In this document: positions 6,473 through 13,737 of the stretch, one piece after another
Numbering within the stretch: the stretch's first letter is position 1
Layout: each line of letters opens with the position of its first letter
Made by a program: the position numbers and the translations under genes
Assembly (NCBI RefSeq): GCF_019891545.1
Contig: NZ_JAHDIU010000008.1
Coordinates: 85,365-149,364 of the forward strand
Direction: 5' to 3'
Length of the DNA: 64,000 bases
From: Flavobacterium coralii
GTDB taxonomy: Bacteria; Bacteroidota; Bacteroidia; Flavobacteriales; Flavobacteriaceae
The notes under the pieces: model-generated
Databases searched by the model: none
Told to the model about the DNA's origin: nothing
Seen by the model: the letters and a program-made list of their open reading frames with translations, nothing else

Positions 6473-8032
6473 ATGTACAGCGTGAATAAAGAACTGATTA
6501 TTCGGTCTGGTTCTGAAGCAGTAGATTTTGCCTTGTTAAAAGATGGAAAACTAATTGAATTGCATAAAGAACAGGAAGACAAGAACAAGTTTTCTGTAGG
6601 CGATATTTTTATAGCCAAGATACGGAAGCCTGTTGCCGGCCTTAATGCCGCTTTTGTTAACGTGGGGTTCGAAAAAGATGCTTTTTTGCATTACCACGAC
6701 CTGGGGCCTAACCTGCCCTCTTTAATAAAATTCATAAAACTTGTAAGCGCAGGTAAATTAAAAGATTATTCCCTGAAAAATTTTCCGTTCGAGAAAGAGA
6801 TTAACAAAGATGGTGTTATAACAGATGTGTTAAGCGCCAACCAGTCAATCCTCGTTCAGGTGGTAAAAGAGCCGATATCCACAAAAGGGCCGCGCATAAG
6901 CTCAGAGCTTTCGCTGGCAGGCCGCTATGTGGTGCTTGTGCCTTTTTCTGACCGTATCTCGATTTCGCAGAAAATAGAATCTAAGGAAGAAAAAGACCGC
7001 CTTAAGCGTCTTGTGCAAAGCATAAGGCCAAAAGGATTTGGTGTTATTGTAAGAACAGTAGCCGAGGGCAAAAAAGTTGCCGAGCTGGATAAAGACCTCC
7101 AGAACCTTATGGAGAAATGGACAGCCATGTGCAAGCGTATGCCTTCTGCACACCATCCGAGCAAAGTGCTGGGCGAGGTAAACAGGGTTTCCTCTATACT
7201 TCGCGATGTGTTTAACGACACTTTTACCGGCATTTATGTAGATGATGAAGACCTGTTTTACCAAACAAAGGACTATCTGCAGGAGATAGCCCCTAACAAA
7301 GCCAACATCGTTAAGCTTTACCAAAACCGTGAGCTGCCGCTTTTTGAAAAATATAATATAGAACGGCAGATTAAAACCTCTTTCGGGAAAACGGTTTCCA
7401 TGAGCAAGGGCGCCTACCTTATTATAGAGCATACCGAGGCACTACACGTTATAGACGTGAACAGCGGTAACCGCTCTAACAAGGCGCAAAGCCAGGAAGA
7501 CACCGCCCTTGAAGTAAACATGATTGCCGCTGCCGAAATTGCAAGGCAGTTAAGGCTGAGGGACATGGGTGGTATTATTGTTGTCGATTTTATTGATATG
7601 AGCAATCCGGACAACAGGAAAAAACTTTATGATTTCCTGAAACAGGAAATGAGCGACGATAAGGCAAAACACAAGATCCTGCCTCCGAGTAAATTTGGGC
7701 TCATCCAAATTACCCGACAAAGAGTACGGCCAGAAGTAAACATCAAGACACGCGAAGAAGACCCTAACAAGCCTACCGGCGAGATAGAAGCTCCTATTCT
7801 TGTGATTGACAGGATAACAGCCGACCTTGAAAGAATTATAAAGAACCGCAAAAAAATAGTGCTTAACGCACATCCTTTTGTGGCCGCATACCTTACCAAA
7901 GGTTTCCCGTCCATTCGCTCTAAATGGTTTTTTGAGCATAAAAAATGGATAAAAATTATACCGCGTGACGCTTACACGTATTTAGAATACCGCTTTTTTG
8001 ACAGCAAAGGCAAACCCATTGTAACAGAATAG
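6473..8032 (+). CDS. rng: Ribonuclease G/E family endoribonuclease
   Basis: The 519-residue protein has an S1 RNA-binding domain near the N-terminus (about 37-125, GDIFIAKIRKPVAGLNAAFVNVGF), followed by the RNase E/G catalytic domain. The two Mg-binding aspartates are visible: Asp328 in HVIDVNSG and Asp372 in IIVVDFIDM. Members cut single-stranded AU-rich RNA, process 5S/16S rRNA and degrade mRNA. The zinc-link CPxC motif of Escherichia coli RNase E, expected after SRQR-type residues, is absent: the sequence reads TRQRVRPEVNIKTREEDP. The gene follows HU and the mS38-like gene, a conserved order in this phylum, and ends at its own terminator. Confidence 0.93.
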   Translation: MYSVNKELIIRSGSEAVDFALLKDGKLIELHKEQEDKNKFSVGDIFIAKIRKPVAGLNAAFVNVGFEKDAFLHYHDLGPNLPSLIKFIKLVSAGKLKDYSLKNFPFEKEINKDGVITDVLSANQSILVQVVKEPISTKGPRISSELSLAGRYVVLVPFSDRISISQKIESKEEKDRLKRLVQSIRPKGFGVIVRTVAEGKKVAELDKDLQNLMEKWTAMCKRMPSAHHPSKVLGEVNRVSSILRDVFNDTFTGIYVDDEDLFYQTKDYLQEIAPNKANIVKLYQNRELPLFEKYNIERQIKTSFGKTVSMSKGAYLIIEHTEALHVIDVNSGNRSNKAQSQEDTALEVNMIAAAEIARQLRLRDMGGIIVVDFIDMSNPDNRKKLYDFLKQEMSDDKAKHKILPPSKFGLIQITRQRVRPEVNIKTREEDPNKPTGEIEAPILVIDRITADLERIIKNRKKIVLNAHPFVAAYLTKGFPSIRSKWFFEHKKWIKIIPRDAYTYLEYRFFDSKGKPIVTE

Positions 8033-8033
8033 C

Positions 8034-8070
8034 AAAAACCGCCCTTACGGAATGTATGGGCGGTTTTTTT
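8034..8070 (+). terminator. Terminator of rng
   Basis: An eleven-base stem (AAAAACCGCCC at 8034-8044 with GGGCGGTTTTT at 8058-8068) is followed by more T. It starts one base after the rng stop. An upstream ATG at 8052 for the next gene lies inside this loop, which argues for the later ATG at 8094. Confidence 0.85.
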
Positions 8071-8093
8071 ATATATTTACCTCAAAAAAAGCC

Positions 8094-8477
8094 ATGAAAA
8101 AAGCGCTACTCTTTTTAGTCCTGACATTCTGCATGTTTTCCTGCTCTGATAATGAAGACGACGCCATGAACCCACTAAACGGCAACTGGAACATGAAATC
8201 GTATACTGCCACAGTACCTAACCCGCCTGTACTGGAAAATGGCGACATCATCTGGAAAATAAACAACGGTAACCTTACTGTTGACAATAACGTAGAAGAT
8301 GAATATCCTTACATGCTACAGTCCGGCTTTTACCCTATTGAGCAGGGAGAACAAAAGATAACTATCTCTATAGCAGGCGGCGACAGCGAATGGAATTACA
8401 CGCGAAATGATAATGAATTAATACTATCCGGTAATAGCGGGCCTAACGCGCCTGTTATACGTTTTGAGAAGAGGTAA
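8094..8477 (+). CDS. Small secreted lipoprotein (lipocalin-like), unknown function
   Basis: From ATG 8094 this encodes 127 residues. It has a lipoprotein signal MKKALLFLVLTFCMFSC with lipidated Cys17, then a short acidic linker and the motif PLNGNWNMKSYT. That motif is typical of the lipocalin-like domains (LxGxW at the first strand) found in many Bacteroidota lipoproteins of about this length. The remaining sequence alternates strands and turns, ending in a GPNAPVIRFEKR strand. I do not recognise a specific family. I chose 8094 over 8052 because the latter lies in the rng terminator and would bury the signal peptide. Confidence 0.75.
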   Translation: MKKALLFLVLTFCMFSCSDNEDDAMNPLNGNWNMKSYTATVPNPPVLENGDIIWKINNGNLTVDNNVEDEYPYMLQSGFYPIEQGEQKITISIAGGDSEWNYTRNDNELILSGNSGPNAPVIRFEKR

Positions 8478-8488
8478 ACAGAATGATG

Positions 8489-8785
8489 TCAGCAGGTAAT
8501 ATCCCTGAAAGAATATATCAGATAGAATGACGAAACCACAATAAAAACAATTGGCAAGAGCATTAGCAAAGTATGTAACACATACAGTTTTGGTTTTACC
8601 CTAACAAGCTTTACCATAAAATAAATATTATTCACCGGTACTGCTACTACCCATGCAACCAATGCAAAACTTGCTGTACTCCAATACTGTGTTACAAGTA
8701 CTATAAGTGTTAATAAAACAAGCTCAGCTATGAGGGAAGTAAAAACGGCAGCTAATAATTTGTCGTCAGCTTGTTTATCAGGCAT
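8489..8785 (-). CDS. Small integral membrane protein, unknown
   Basis: A 98-residue protein made almost wholly of three hydrophobic segments (about 10-33, 38-57 and 68-93) with short polar linkers (VRVKPKLYVL). The N-terminus MPDKQADDK is likely cytoplasmic. I recognise no family. It stands alone in the leftward direction, convergent with the lipoprotein gene at 8477 (11 bases apart, no clear terminator) and divergent from ileS. The good membrane-segment pattern and normal base composition make it a real gene more likely than not. Confidence 0.6.
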   Translation of the reverse strand: MPDKQADDKLLAAVFTSLIAELVLLTLIVLVTQYWSTASFALVAWVVAVPVNNIYFMVKLVRVKPKLYVLHTLLMLLPIVFIVVSSFYLIYSFRDITC

Positions 8786-8924
8786 GGTATCTTACATTTA
8801 TTTCATTGCATAATTACAAAATGATTCTTTACAAACAAAACTTAAAAATTTACCCAGCCATTTTACCAAATCCTTAATTCTACTGCAATTGCGGCAAATG
8901 CTACCATTACATAAAAAAAATCGT

Positions 8925-8932
8925 TACTTTCG
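8925..8932 (+). promoter_or_regulatory. Probable -7 box of ileS
   Basis: TACTTTCG matches TAnnTTTG at all but one base and lies 27 bases before the ileS start. No correctly spaced TTG was found. Confidence 0.35.
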
Positions 8933-8959
8933 CAAATTGATTTTTTAGAACACACTGTA

Positions 8960-11900
8960 ATGAGTAAGAAGTTTACTGAATATAAAGGACTTGACCTGCC
9001 TAATGTAGCAAACGAAGTGCTTGAATTCTGGAAAAAAGAACACGTTTTTGAGAAAAGTGTAACTACCCGCGAGGGTAAACCACAATATGTATTTTTTGAA
9101 GGCCCGCCAAGCGCCAACGGACTGCCGGGCATTCACCATGTTATGGCACGCGCCATTAAAGATATCTTTTGCCGTTATCAAACCCAAAAGGGATATCAGG
9201 TAAAGCGTAAAGCCGGATGGGACACCCACGGACTTCCGGTAGAACTGGGAACGGAAAAAGAGCTTGGCATCACTAAAGAAGACATTGGCACCAAAATATC
9301 GGTAGAAGAGTATAATGAAGCATGTAAGCGCACCGTTATGCGCTATACTGACGTATGGAACGACCTTACCGAAAAAATGGGTTACTGGGTAGATATGAAC
9401 GACCCCTATGTAACCTACAAGCCAAAATATATGGAGTCGGTTTGGTGGCTCCTGAAACAGATATACGACAAAGGCCTGCTGTACAAAGGCTACACTATAC
9501 AGCCGTACTCACCAAAAGCGGGTACGGGCTTATCTTCGCATGAGGTAAACCAGCCGGGCGCTTATCGTGATGTTACCGATACTACCATAGTAGCGCAGTT
9601 TAGGAGCCCCCTAACCCCCAAAGGGGGAACAGAGGAAAACTCCATAAGTAAAGCTTTCGCGCTCACCCCTCCTTTGGAGGGGAAGGGGGAGGCTTTCTTT
9701 TTGGCATGGACCACTACCCCGTGGACACTGCCAAGCAACACGGCACTAACGGTAGGCCCTAATATTGATTATGTACTGGTAAGAACATTTAACCAATATA
9801 CATTCGAGCCTATAACTGTAGTTTTGGCTAAAAACTTAGTAGGCAAGCAGTTTTCAGGCAGATATAAGGACGTTAGTCAAAATTCTATTTTTGAATTTTT
9901 GTTTGATATAGAGTCAAATTCTAATTTAGAAAATGCCTTAAGAGATGAATTAAATAATTTAACGATAGGTCTGGGACTCGGCAATTTTGAAGAATCTGAA
10001 GATGAAACAAAAGAAAGAATTGAAACTCTAAGAAATTTTAAAGGTATCCCATATAAAATCCTTGCCGAAGCCAAAGGCAAAGACCTTGTAGGTATCCGCT
10101 ATGAACAGCTATTACCATTTGTACAGCCGTACCAAAACCCTGAAAATGCTTTCCGCGTAATTTCGGGTGACTTTGTTACTACCGAAGATGGTACCGGTAT
10201 AGTGCACACTGCCCCTACTTTCGGCGCGGATGATGCCAAGGTAGCCAAAGAAGCCAAGCCGGAAGTACCGCCTATGCTCGTACTCGATGCAAACGGTAAC
10301 CCTGTGCCGCTTGTTGACCTTCAGGGTAGGTTTACTCAACACCTCGAGAGCCTCGACAACCCTAACGGCAAGCCGCTAATGCTGGCAGGCAAATATGTAA
10401 AGAACGAGTATTATGATGCGGGTACAGCCCCTGATAAATCTGCCGATGTAGAGATAAGCATATACCTTAAAGAGAACAATAAAGCCTTTAAAGTAGAGAA
10501 GTATGTACACAGCTATCCGCACTCATGGCGTACGGATGAACCTTTGCTGTACTACCCGCTTGATAGCTGGTTCATAAAAATGACCGATGTAAAAGAGCGT
10601 ATGTCCGACCTGAACGATACCATCAACTGGAAGCCAAAGGCAACAGGTGAAGGGCGTTTTGGCAACTGGCTTAAAAATGCTAACGACTGGAACCTTTCGC
10701 GTTCACGCTACTGGGGTATACCGTTACCAATATGGCGCACAGAAGATAAAGCGGAAGAAATGATAATCGGCTCAGCAGAAGAACTGTATAATGAAATAGA
10801 AAAGGCGGTTTCAGCCGGGGTAATGCAGCAAAATCCGTTTAAAGGATTTGAGCCGGGCAATATGGATGAAGCTAACTATGACAAGATAGACCTCCACAAA
10901 AACGTGGTGGATAGCATCACGCTGATATCGCCTTCGGGCAAACCGATGAAGCGCGAAGCCGACCTGATAGATGTTTGGTTTGACAGTGGTGCCATGCCGT
11001 ATGCACAATGGCACTATCCTTTCGAAAATAAAGAGCTTATAGACAACCACAAGGCATTCCCGGCCGACTTTATAGCAGAAGGTGTTGACCAGACACGCGG
11101 CTGGTTCTATACGCTGCATGCCATAGCTACACTTGTGTTTGATGAGGTTGCCTACAAAAATGTAGTGAGCAACGGTTTAGTGCTCGACAAGAACGGACAC
11201 AAAATGAGTAAGCGCCTGGGCAATGCCGTAGATCCTTTTGAAACGCTTAAGGAATATGGCCCCGATGCCACTCGCTGGTACATGATTAGCAATGCTAACC
11301 CGTGGGATAACCTTAAGTTTGACATAGAGGGCGTGGCAGAGGTACGCCGCAAGTTCTTCGGTACGCTGTATAATACCTACTCCTTCTTTGCGTTATATGC
11401 GAATATCGACAACTTTACTTATGCAGAACCGGAAGTTCCGCTAGCAGAAAGGCCGGAGATAGACCGTTGGATACTAAGCGAGCTAAACACACTTATAAAG
11501 AATGTTGACAGCTACTATGCCGATTATGAGCCTACAAAGGCTGCACGCGCTATATCTGACTTTGTGCAGGAAAACCTGAGCAACTGGTATGTAAGGCTGT
11601 GCAGGAGGCGTTTCTGGAAAGGCGAATATGCACAGGATAAAATAGCGGCATACCAAACGCTTTATACCTGCCTACTTAATGTTGCCAAGCTAAGTGCACC
11701 GATAGCTCCGTTTTTTATGGACAGGCTTTATAAAGATTTAACACAGGCTTCACAGTCAGAAAGATATGACAGTGTACATTTGTCCGATTTTCCTGCATAT
11801 GCTGAAAACTTTGTTGATAAATCGTTAGAAAGCAGGATGGAGAAGGCCCAGACTATTTCATCATTGGTACTGTCCCTCCGCAAAAAGGAAATGATAAAAG

Positions 11901-12559
11901 TGCGCCAGCCACTGCAAAAGGTAATGATTCCGGTACTTGACGCTAAACAGAAGGCAGAAATAGAAGCGGTATCAGAGCTTATAAAAGCAGAGGTTAACGT
12001 AAAGGAAATAGAGTTGATGGATGATGCTTCGGGAGTACTGGTTAAGCAGATAAAGCCTAACTTTAAAGTACTTGGCCCGCGTTTTGGCAAAGATATGGGG
12101 TTGATTTCCAAAGAAATACAAAATTTCTCACAGGAACACATTGCAACCATAGAGAAAACAGGCAGTATCGAAGTAGAAATATCAGGAAAAAGTGTTACCT
12201 TAACATCTGAAGACGTAGAGATTTCGTCTCAGGATATAGAAGGCTGGCTGGTAGCAAATGCTAACGGTATAACAGTAGCGCTGGATATAACCATTACGGA
12301 TGAATTAAGGAAAGAGGGCATAGCCCGCGAGCTTGTAAACAGGATACAAAACATAAGGAAAGACTCAGGTTTTGAGGTTACCGATAAGATAAAAGTGTAC
12401 CTGCAGGCAAACGAAACACTTAATGCCGCCGTTACCGCGAATGAAGATTACATAAAATCGGAAACGCTTACGGAAGAGCTGATATTTAAGAATGATATTG
12501 AAAACGGAACTGAAATAGAATTTGATGACATAAAAACCTTATTATTAATTTCAAAATAG
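8960..12559 (+). CDS. ileS: Isoleucyl-tRNA synthetase with an in-frame palindromic insertion
   Basis: The 1199-residue class I synthetase charges tRNA-Ile. Its signature site is PPSANGLPGIHH near residue 50-60 and the KMSKR loop starts at residue 748; the CP1 editing domain carries TTEDGTGIVHTAPTFGADD. The family in this phylum is usually about 1130-1150 residues, so about 50 are extra. One block (residues about 215-245, LTPKGG...LTPPLEGKGE) is encoded by a GC-rich palindromic repeat lying just before the conserved AWTTTPWTLPSN. A second, AT-rich hydrophilic stretch (about 310-365) is also longer than I expect. Reading frame and catalytic motifs are intact, so the enzyme should work. The DksA-like gene follows after six bases. 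Confidence 0.96.
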   Translation: MSKKFTEYKGLDLPNVANEVLEFWKKEHVFEKSVTTREGKPQYVFFEGPPSANGLPGIHHVMARAIKDIFCRYQTQKGYQVKRKAGWDTHGLPVELGTEKELGITKEDIGTKISVEEYNEACKRTVMRYTDVWNDLTEKMGYWVDMNDPYVTYKPKYMESVWWLLKQIYDKGLLYKGYTIQPYSPKAGTGLSSHEVNQPGAYRDVTDTTIVAQFRSPLTPKGGTEENSISKAFALTPPLEGKGEAFFLAWTTTPWTLPSNTALTVGPNIDYVLVRTFNQYTFEPITVVLAKNLVGKQFSGRYKDVSQNSIFEFLFDIESNSNLENALRDELNNLTIGLGLGNFEESEDETKERIETLRNFKGIPYKILAEAKGKDLVGIRYEQLLPFVQPYQNPENAFRVISGDFVTTEDGTGIVHTAPTFGADDAKVAKEAKPEVPPMLVLDANGNPVPLVDLQGRFTQHLESLDNPNGKPLMLAGKYVKNEYYDAGTAPDKSADVEISIYLKENNKAFKVEKYVHSYPHSWRTDEPLLYYPLDSWFIKMTDVKERMSDLNDTINWKPKATGEGRFGNWLKNANDWNLSRSRYWGIPLPIWRTEDKAEEMIIGSAEELYNEIEKAVSAGVMQQNPFKGFEPGNMDEANYDKIDLHKNVVDSITLISPSGKPMKREADLIDVWFDSGAMPYAQWHYPFENKELIDNHKAFPADFIAEGVDQTRGWFYTLHAIATLVFDEVAYKNVVSNGLVLDKNGHKMSKRLGNAVDPFETLKEYGPDATRWYMISNANPWDNLKFDIEGVAEVRRKFFGTLYNTYSFFALYANIDNFTYAEPEVPLAERPEIDRWILSELNTLIKNVDSYYADYEPTKAARAISDFVQENLSNWYVRLCRRRFWKGEYAQDKIAAYQTLYTCLLNVAKLSAPIAPFFMDRLYKDLTQASQSERYDSVHLSDFPAYAENFVDKSLESRMEKAQTISSLVLSLRKKEMIKVRQPLQKVMIPVLDAKQKAEIEAVSELIKAEVNVKEIELMDDASGVLVKQIKPNFKVLGPRFGKDMGLISKEIQNFSQEHIATIEKTGSIEVEISGKSVTLTSEDVEISSQDIEGWLVANANGITVALDITITDELRKEGIARELVNRIQNIRKDSGFEVTDKIKVYLQANETLNAAVTANEDYIKSETLTEELIFKNDIENGTEIEFDDIKTLLLISK
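9604..9693. repeat. GC-rich palindromic repeat element inside ileS
   Basis: About 90 bases bounded by two similar inverted arms. The left arm is near 9605-9629 (CCCCCTAACCCCC, AAAGGGGG). The right arm is near 9663-9691 (CCCCTCC, TTTGGAGGGG, AAGGGGGA). Each arm is itself a small palindrome around AAAGG/CCTTT. It is translated in frame as an LTPKGG...LTPPLEGKGE peptide. The composition differs sharply from the flanking codons. It looks like a small mobile palindromic element that spares the reading frame. Confidence 0.8.
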
Positions 12560-12565
12560 TGGAAT

Positions 12566-12946
12566 ATGGTAGATGAGCAAATAAGATACTCTGATGCTGA
12601 CCTTGCAGAGTTTAAGGAACTTATTACAAAAAAGATAGAGAAAGCCAAAGCTGACCTGGAACTTATCCGCAGCGCATATATGAACGACCTTAATAACGGA
12701 ACGGACGACACATCGCCAACGTTCAAGGCTTTTGAAGAAGGCAGCGAAACCATGAGTAAAGAGGCTAACTCGCAGTTGGCCATCCGCCAGGAAAAATTTA
12801 TCCGCGACCTTAAAAACGCGCTTATCCGTATAGAGAACAAAACATACGGCATCTGCAAGGTTACCGGCAAGCTTATCAGCAAAGAAAGGCTTAAGCTTGT
12901 GCCCCATGCCACTATGAGCATCGAGGCTAAAAATATGCAACGATAA
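12566..12946 (+). CDS. TraR/DksA-family protein with degenerate zinc finger
   Basis: A 126-residue protein with a long helical N-terminal half (coiled coil, about 10-85) and a short C-terminal motif YGICKVTGKLISKERLKLVPHATMSIEAK. This aligns with the DksA zinc finger, but only the first of its four cysteines remains (T, S and A occupy the others). DksA binds the secondary channel of RNA polymerase and tunes rRNA and stress promoters. Here the fold must be held without the normal C4 zinc site. This degenerate form appears to be standard in Bacteroidota. It sits six bases after ileS and before lspA, with a terminator behind it. Confidence 0.88.
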   Translation: MVDEQIRYSDADLAEFKELITKKIEKAKADLELIRSAYMNDLNNGTDDTSPTFKAFEEGSETMSKEANSQLAIRQEKFIRDLKNALIRIENKTYGICKVTGKLISKERLKLVPHATMSIEAKNMQR

Positions 12947-12952
12947 TTATAC

Positions 12953-12982
12953 AAACCGCCCTTAAAAGGGCGGTTTTATTTT
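12953..12982 (+). terminator. Terminator of the ileS-DksA-like transcript
   Basis: Stem AAACCGCCCTT (12953-12963) with AAGGGCGGTTT (12966-12976), followed by TATTTTT. It starts six bases after the DksA-like stop codon and separates it from lspA. Confidence 0.85.
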
Positions 12983-13068
12983 TCAGGTGCTTAAGCAACC
13001 CACAGCAACAACTAGTTTATTTACAATAGTAAATACTTAATTTCGCGGCTTATAAAAATAATTTCCAT

Positions 13069-13076
13069 TATTTTTG
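13069..13076 (+). promoter_or_regulatory. -7 box of lspA
   Basis: TATTTTTG fits TAnnTTTG and lies 17 bases before the lspA start, after the terminator of the upstream transcript. The -33 TTG is not obvious. Confidence 0.45.
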
Positions 13077-13093
13077 CGGATAAAATTTTTATA

Positions 13094-13735
13094 ATGTCGC
13101 TAAAGAAAGCCTACATCCTTGTTATTCTTGTATTGCTGATAGACCAGATATCCAAAATATATATCAAAACCAATTTTGTCCATGATGAATCAATCAGGGT
13201 TATGGGACTGGACTGGTTCAGGATTCATTTTATAGAGAACGAGGGCATGGCATGGGGCGCTAAGATACCTTCATGGCTGGGCGGTAAGCTAACGCTGACA
13301 CTATTCAGGATAGCAGCAGTAGGCGCCATAGGCTGGTGGTTGTATGATTCTGTAAAGAAACACCTTTCACCCTACCTCATCGTTTCTATAGCGCTTATAC
13401 TGGCAGGAGCTTTTGGTAATATTATAGATTCTGTTTTTTACGGGGTAATTTTCGATCACAGTAATGGGCAACTGGCTACCCTTTTTGCAGACGACCCATA
13501 CGGAAGGCTCTTTCACGGCAAGGTGGTAGATATGTTCTACTTTCCACTATGGCGTGGTAACCTGCCTTCATGGCTGCCGATATGGGGCGGGCAGGAATTT
13601 TCTTTCTTTAATGCCATATTTAACGTGGCAGACGCTGCCATATCTGTAGGTGTAGGCATACTTATCGTATTTAACAAAAGAGCCTTTGCAAAACCGGAAC
13701 CAGCCGTTCAGGAAAACATTACTACAGGCGCATAA
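13094..13735 (+). CDS. lspA: Lipoprotein signal peptidase (signal peptidase II)
   Basis: A 213-residue inner-membrane aspartyl protease with four hydrophobic segments. It cuts the signal peptide of prolipoproteins just before the lipidated cysteine. The catalytic pair is Asp146 (KVVDMFYF) and Asp180 (FNVADAAISVG); the DQISK and GNIIDS motifs are also present. The loop between GNIIDS and KVVDMF is longer than in E. coli, as is usual in this phylum. Several lipoproteins in the window (GldD, HMA, the haem lipoprotein, alpha-2-macroglobulin) are its predicted substrates. It converges on the PBP1C gene with two bases between stop codons. Confidence 0.95.
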   Translation: MSLKKAYILVILVLLIDQISKIYIKTNFVHDESIRVMGLDWFRIHFIENEGMAWGAKIPSWLGGKLTLTLFRIAAVGAIGWWLYDSVKKHLSPYLIVSIALILAGAFGNIIDSVFYGVIFDHSNGQLATLFADDPYGRLFHGKVVDMFYFPLWRGNLPSWLPIWGGQEFSFFNAIFNVADAAISVGVGILIVFNKRAFAKPEPAVQENITTGA

Positions 13736-13737
13736 GG

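Noticed and set aside
6902-7432. 176-codon minus-strand frame inside rng
   Set aside because: It lies wholly within the rng catalytic domain and has no recognisable motif.
9604-9693. Intein or intron in ileS
   Set aside because: The insert is only about 30 residues, has no splicing motif and keeps the reading frame.
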